Of a stretch of DNA of 44,499 nt, positions 42,418-44,499 are shown piece after piece. This DNA is from JBJFCE01 sp964437825 (GTDB taxonomy: Bacteria; Bacillota; Clostridia; Lachnospirales; Lachnospiraceae), in the NCBI GenBank assembly GCA_964437825.1, contig CAYTIH010000018.1, positions 1 to 44,499 of the forward strand, in the 5' to 3' direction. Below the pieces are notes generated by a model, which worked only from the letters and a program-made list of their open reading frames with translations, was not told where the DNA came from and ran no database searches. The position numbers and the translations under genes were made by a program. Position 1 is the stretch's first letter. Every line of letters begins with the position of its first letter.

Positions 42418-43482
42418 TTACCACCGGTACAAAAGATAGCAATACAAAGCCCCGTAAACCAGACTCGGAACGCAGCACAGAATCAGATACATCAGCGTTT
42501 TCTTCTGCCTTTGCGTAATCAGCGCCCAAATCCCCGCAATGATATAGAGCATCGATAACAGATATACGGATGCAGTCGTAACCAAAACCCCCGCCACCGA
42601 CAGCATACTCAGCAATGCGTACATTTCAGCCTTCTTATTTGCAAGCAGCTCCAGTAAAAAATAAAACGCCAATGGAATTATAATATTGGCAAAGACGGAC
42701 TTCCCCTGCCAGGTTCTGGTATATGCAAAGGTTTCCGATGTATATATGGATACATTTCCCCAGAGATACCAAATATTCAAAAGCAAAAGAAATACCGGTA
42801 CATAAGCCCTGTTTTTTCGAAACAGCTGCTGCCCCAGCAACAAATATACGCCGTACATCAACGCCAGCAATACCGGCGCCAGGATGCTGTGGCACATAAT
42901 CGTCGGATGAATGCCGCACATTCTCGAAAGCCATGTGATAAACACCGGGATGGCGGACAGCGCATGACGCACATCCAGTCCCAGTACCGCGCCCGTATAG
43001 GAATCCCGCTGGAACATGGTATCATGATAATCCGTCAAAACGGACTGTGCCACATAATAAGCATCATCCCCGTTCAAATGCTGATAAAAATACAAATAGA
43101 TCATCTGCGCAGTCAGGAGCATCAAAATGATGATCCAAAGAATCACCGTCCCCGCAGACTGTCCGGCTTTGGCGGAAGCTCGGCGGCCGTTTCCCCTTTT
43201 ATGTGAGGATATTTTTCTTACAATCCAGAGTATCACCGACGCCGAAAACAGCAGCCAAACCACAAGATTATAGAGTCCGGTAAAGGCGCTGAACTTTCCA
43301 AGCCTTACCACAAAAGGAACGCAGACAAATTCAAACGAAGCAAACAGCACCAGCCAGCCGTATACATAAGTTCTCACCCATGCCGCCCTTGCTTCCCCGT
43401 GTATCCCAGCCAGGTACATCCCGCATCCAAACGGCAAAATTCCTATAAAAATCATCAATCGAATCATTGAAATAACAGACAT
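42418..43482 (-). CDS. Polytopic membrane protein, possibly DUF6077-like
   Basis: A 354-aa protein with about nine helices. The first large loop holds HLNGDDAYYVAQSVL, and later TWQGKSVFANI; this recalls GT-C-like DUF6077 proteins of Clostridia, from memory. It stops right after a helix (CYLLYRW), without the soluble C-terminal part such proteins usually have. The next gene could supply it. ATG 43482 follows AAGGAG with a 7-base spacer and touches the end of the acyltransferase gene with no gap. Confidence 0.6.
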   Translation of the reverse strand: MSVISMIRLMIFIGILPFGCGMYLAGIHGEARAAWVRTYVYGWLVLFASFEFVCVPFVVRLGKFSAFTGLYNLVVWLLFSASVILWIVRKISSHKRGNGRRASAKAGQSAGTVILWIIILMLLTAQMIYLYFYQHLNGDDAYYVAQSVLTDYHDTMFQRDSYTGAVLGLDVRHALSAIPVFITWLSRMCGIHPTIMCHSILAPVLLALMYGVYLLLGQQLFRKNRAYVPVFLLLLNIWYLWGNVSIYTSETFAYTRTWQGKSVFANIIIPLAFYFLLELLANKKAEMYALLSMLSVAGVLVTTASVYLLSMLYIIAGIWALITQRQKKTLMYLILCCVPSLVYGALYCYLLYRW

Positions 43483-44499
43483 TTACCTGCTCCTTAGTCC
43501 GGCTGCAATCCGTAAGATTTTCCACCTGTTTAGAATAAAGCGGCTCACAAACAGCACTGCAGCCATATCCAGCGCAAAATTCACCGGTATAATGATCCAC
43601 GGCGAGTCAAGGCCAAGCATGGATACCAGCAATATTCTGGATGCGGTTAATGCATATCCGTCCAAAAGATACATTTGAAGGGAATACTGACTGCACAGCT
43701 TTAAAAAGTTGTCAAGCCTTCCCTTCCTGATACAAAAAGCCAAACAACAGACCACATAACACAGCAGCAAGGTTGTAATCAGGCAAAAGGACAAGTAAAT
43801 AATTTTAATCCACGTAATTCCCGGCAAAAAATGAAAATCCAGCTTCTTACGGATTACCATCATAAAGCCTGCGTGAAATACCTTTTCCCACTCTTCCTCA
43901 AGGCCTGTCCAGCCATACCATGGCATCAGCGCAAATCCGATCAATCCCAAAACCAGAGCTGCCGCAAATTTCAAAATTTCTGCTGCGGTTCCTCTTTTTT
44001 CTGTTTTTGCAGCCGCATCCTTCTCTGCCGCTGCGGAAACGGAGCCGTTTTGCTCCATGCGGTCCCGCCATACCATACCGATCAGAAAATAAATCAGGAA
44101 CTGCGCCACATTGCGCAGGCAGAATACGCCCGTCACCAGATTCTGAAGTAAATTCACAATTACGGCGGCCGTAAGCACGACAATCCTTCCTGTCCGTCTT
44201 CCATGCTGCAGACGGTAACATAACGGCGCGAGCATTAAAATCCAAAACAACGTCAGCAAAAACCAGTCATTTGCCCCATACAATACAAGCTCAATCACTG
44301 CGTCCTTAAAATCAAAGCTCTCGTTTACCAGTACGGTGGGCGTCATGCGTATCAGCATGTCCATAACCCCAAAGACCAAATGCGGTATCAGAATCCGAAC
44401 CGCCTTTTTTTTAATATAACCGATATAATCCCCTTTATAGGTAAAACAGAATCCTGACACCAGAAAAAAAAGCGGCATCTCCACAGTCCACAAAAAGGA
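43483..44499 (-). CDS. Acyltransferase-3 family membrane protein, N-terminus beyond the window
   Basis: Partial: the frame is open at the window end (339 codons visible). About ten helices of the OafA/acyltransferase-3 family. The motif MPLFFLVSGF near the visible start is the family signature; the residue before it is Glu rather than the usual His. This enzyme class moves acetyl or succinyl groups onto surface sugars. No start is visible, so the true length and first helices are unknown. It is the most upstream block B gene seen. Confidence 0.85.
   Translation of the reverse strand, partial: SFLWTVEMPLFFLVSGFCFTYKGDYIGYIKKKAVRILIPHLVFGVMDMLIRMTPTVLVNESFDFKDAVIELVLYGANDWFLLTLFWILMLAPLCYRLQHGRRTGRIVVLTAAVIVNLLQNLVTGVFCLRNVAQFLIYFLIGMVWRDRMEQNGSVSAAAEKDAAAKTEKRGTAAEILKFAAALVLGLIGFALMPWYGWTGLEEEWEKVFHAGFMMVIRKKLDFHFLPGITWIKIIYLSFCLITTLLLCYVVCCLAFCIRKGRLDNFLKLCSQYSLQMYLLDGYALTASRILLVSMLGLDSPWIIIPVNFALDMAAVLFVSRFILNRWKILRIAAGLRSR

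Noticed and set aside
1..44499. Mobile element, prophage, tRNA, rRNA or CRISPR
   Set aside because: No transposase, integrase, phage structural gene, cloverleaf or regularly spaced repeat array was recognised on either strand.

Overview
The window looks like a surface-glycan biosynthesis and export locus from a Gram-positive anaerobe of the Clostridia, most likely a Lachnospiraceae member. This rests on strong AGGAGG-type ribosome sites, GH25 muramidases with bacterial Ig-like (Big_2) domains and a choline-binding-like repeat, a Wzm/Wzt-type ABC exporter, rhamnose genes, and many small overlaps between genes. No tRNA, rRNA, CRISPR array, transposase or phage gene was seen. Genus or species cannot be fixed from the sequence alone.

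Almost everything reads on the minus strand, in two blocks. Block A runs from a promoter at about 27.45 kb down to position 202: a large Big_2/GH25 wall protein, rmlB, rmlA, a second GH25 protein, rmlC, the ABC permease (Wzm type), a sulfatase-fold membrane enzyme, then a phosphonate module, then the ABC ATPase (Wzt type, with a C-terminal extension), a methyltransferase-kinase resembling the O-antigen chain terminator WbdD, and two large family-2 glycosyltransferases. The phosphonate module has its own promoter at 16966-16994. It holds a small YIDP protein, a YidC/Oxa1-TagF fusion, a second sulfatase-fold enzyme, aepZ, aepX, a PntC-like cytidylyltransferase and aepY. The last glycosyltransferase gene is flanked on both sides by dense clusters of perfect inverted repeats.

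Block B (44.5 kb down to 30.77 kb) is a modification and membrane-enzyme operon: a partial acyltransferase-3, two membrane genes, a UDP-glucuronate-epimerase-like protein, two paralogous YfhO/GT-C-like membrane proteins, an MBOAT with its SGNH partner, and an FkbH-type HAD protein fused to an SGNH-like domain. Between the blocks are a DUF2142-like membrane protein (minus) and two plus-strand genes: a zinc-ribbon protein and a membrane-anchored SGNH protein preceded by a translationally coupled 24-codon leader peptide.

How the parts may work together (inference): rhamnose nucleotide sugar from RmlA/B/C feeds the two glycosyltransferases. The chain is capped by the kinase-methyltransferase, the cap is read by the Wzt C-terminal domain, and Wzm/Wzt export the polymer. 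The aep genes make 2-aminoethylphosphonate, which is CMP-activated and moved onto glycan or lipid by the TagF-like domain that is tethered to a YidC-like membrane domain, with the sulfatase-fold enzymes acting outside. Block B would decorate glycans with acyl (possibly glyceryl) groups. The most novel-looking elements are the YidC-TagF fusion inside a phosphonate cassette, the WbdD-like capping and export set in a Gram-positive, the hairpin clusters, and the coupled leader peptide.
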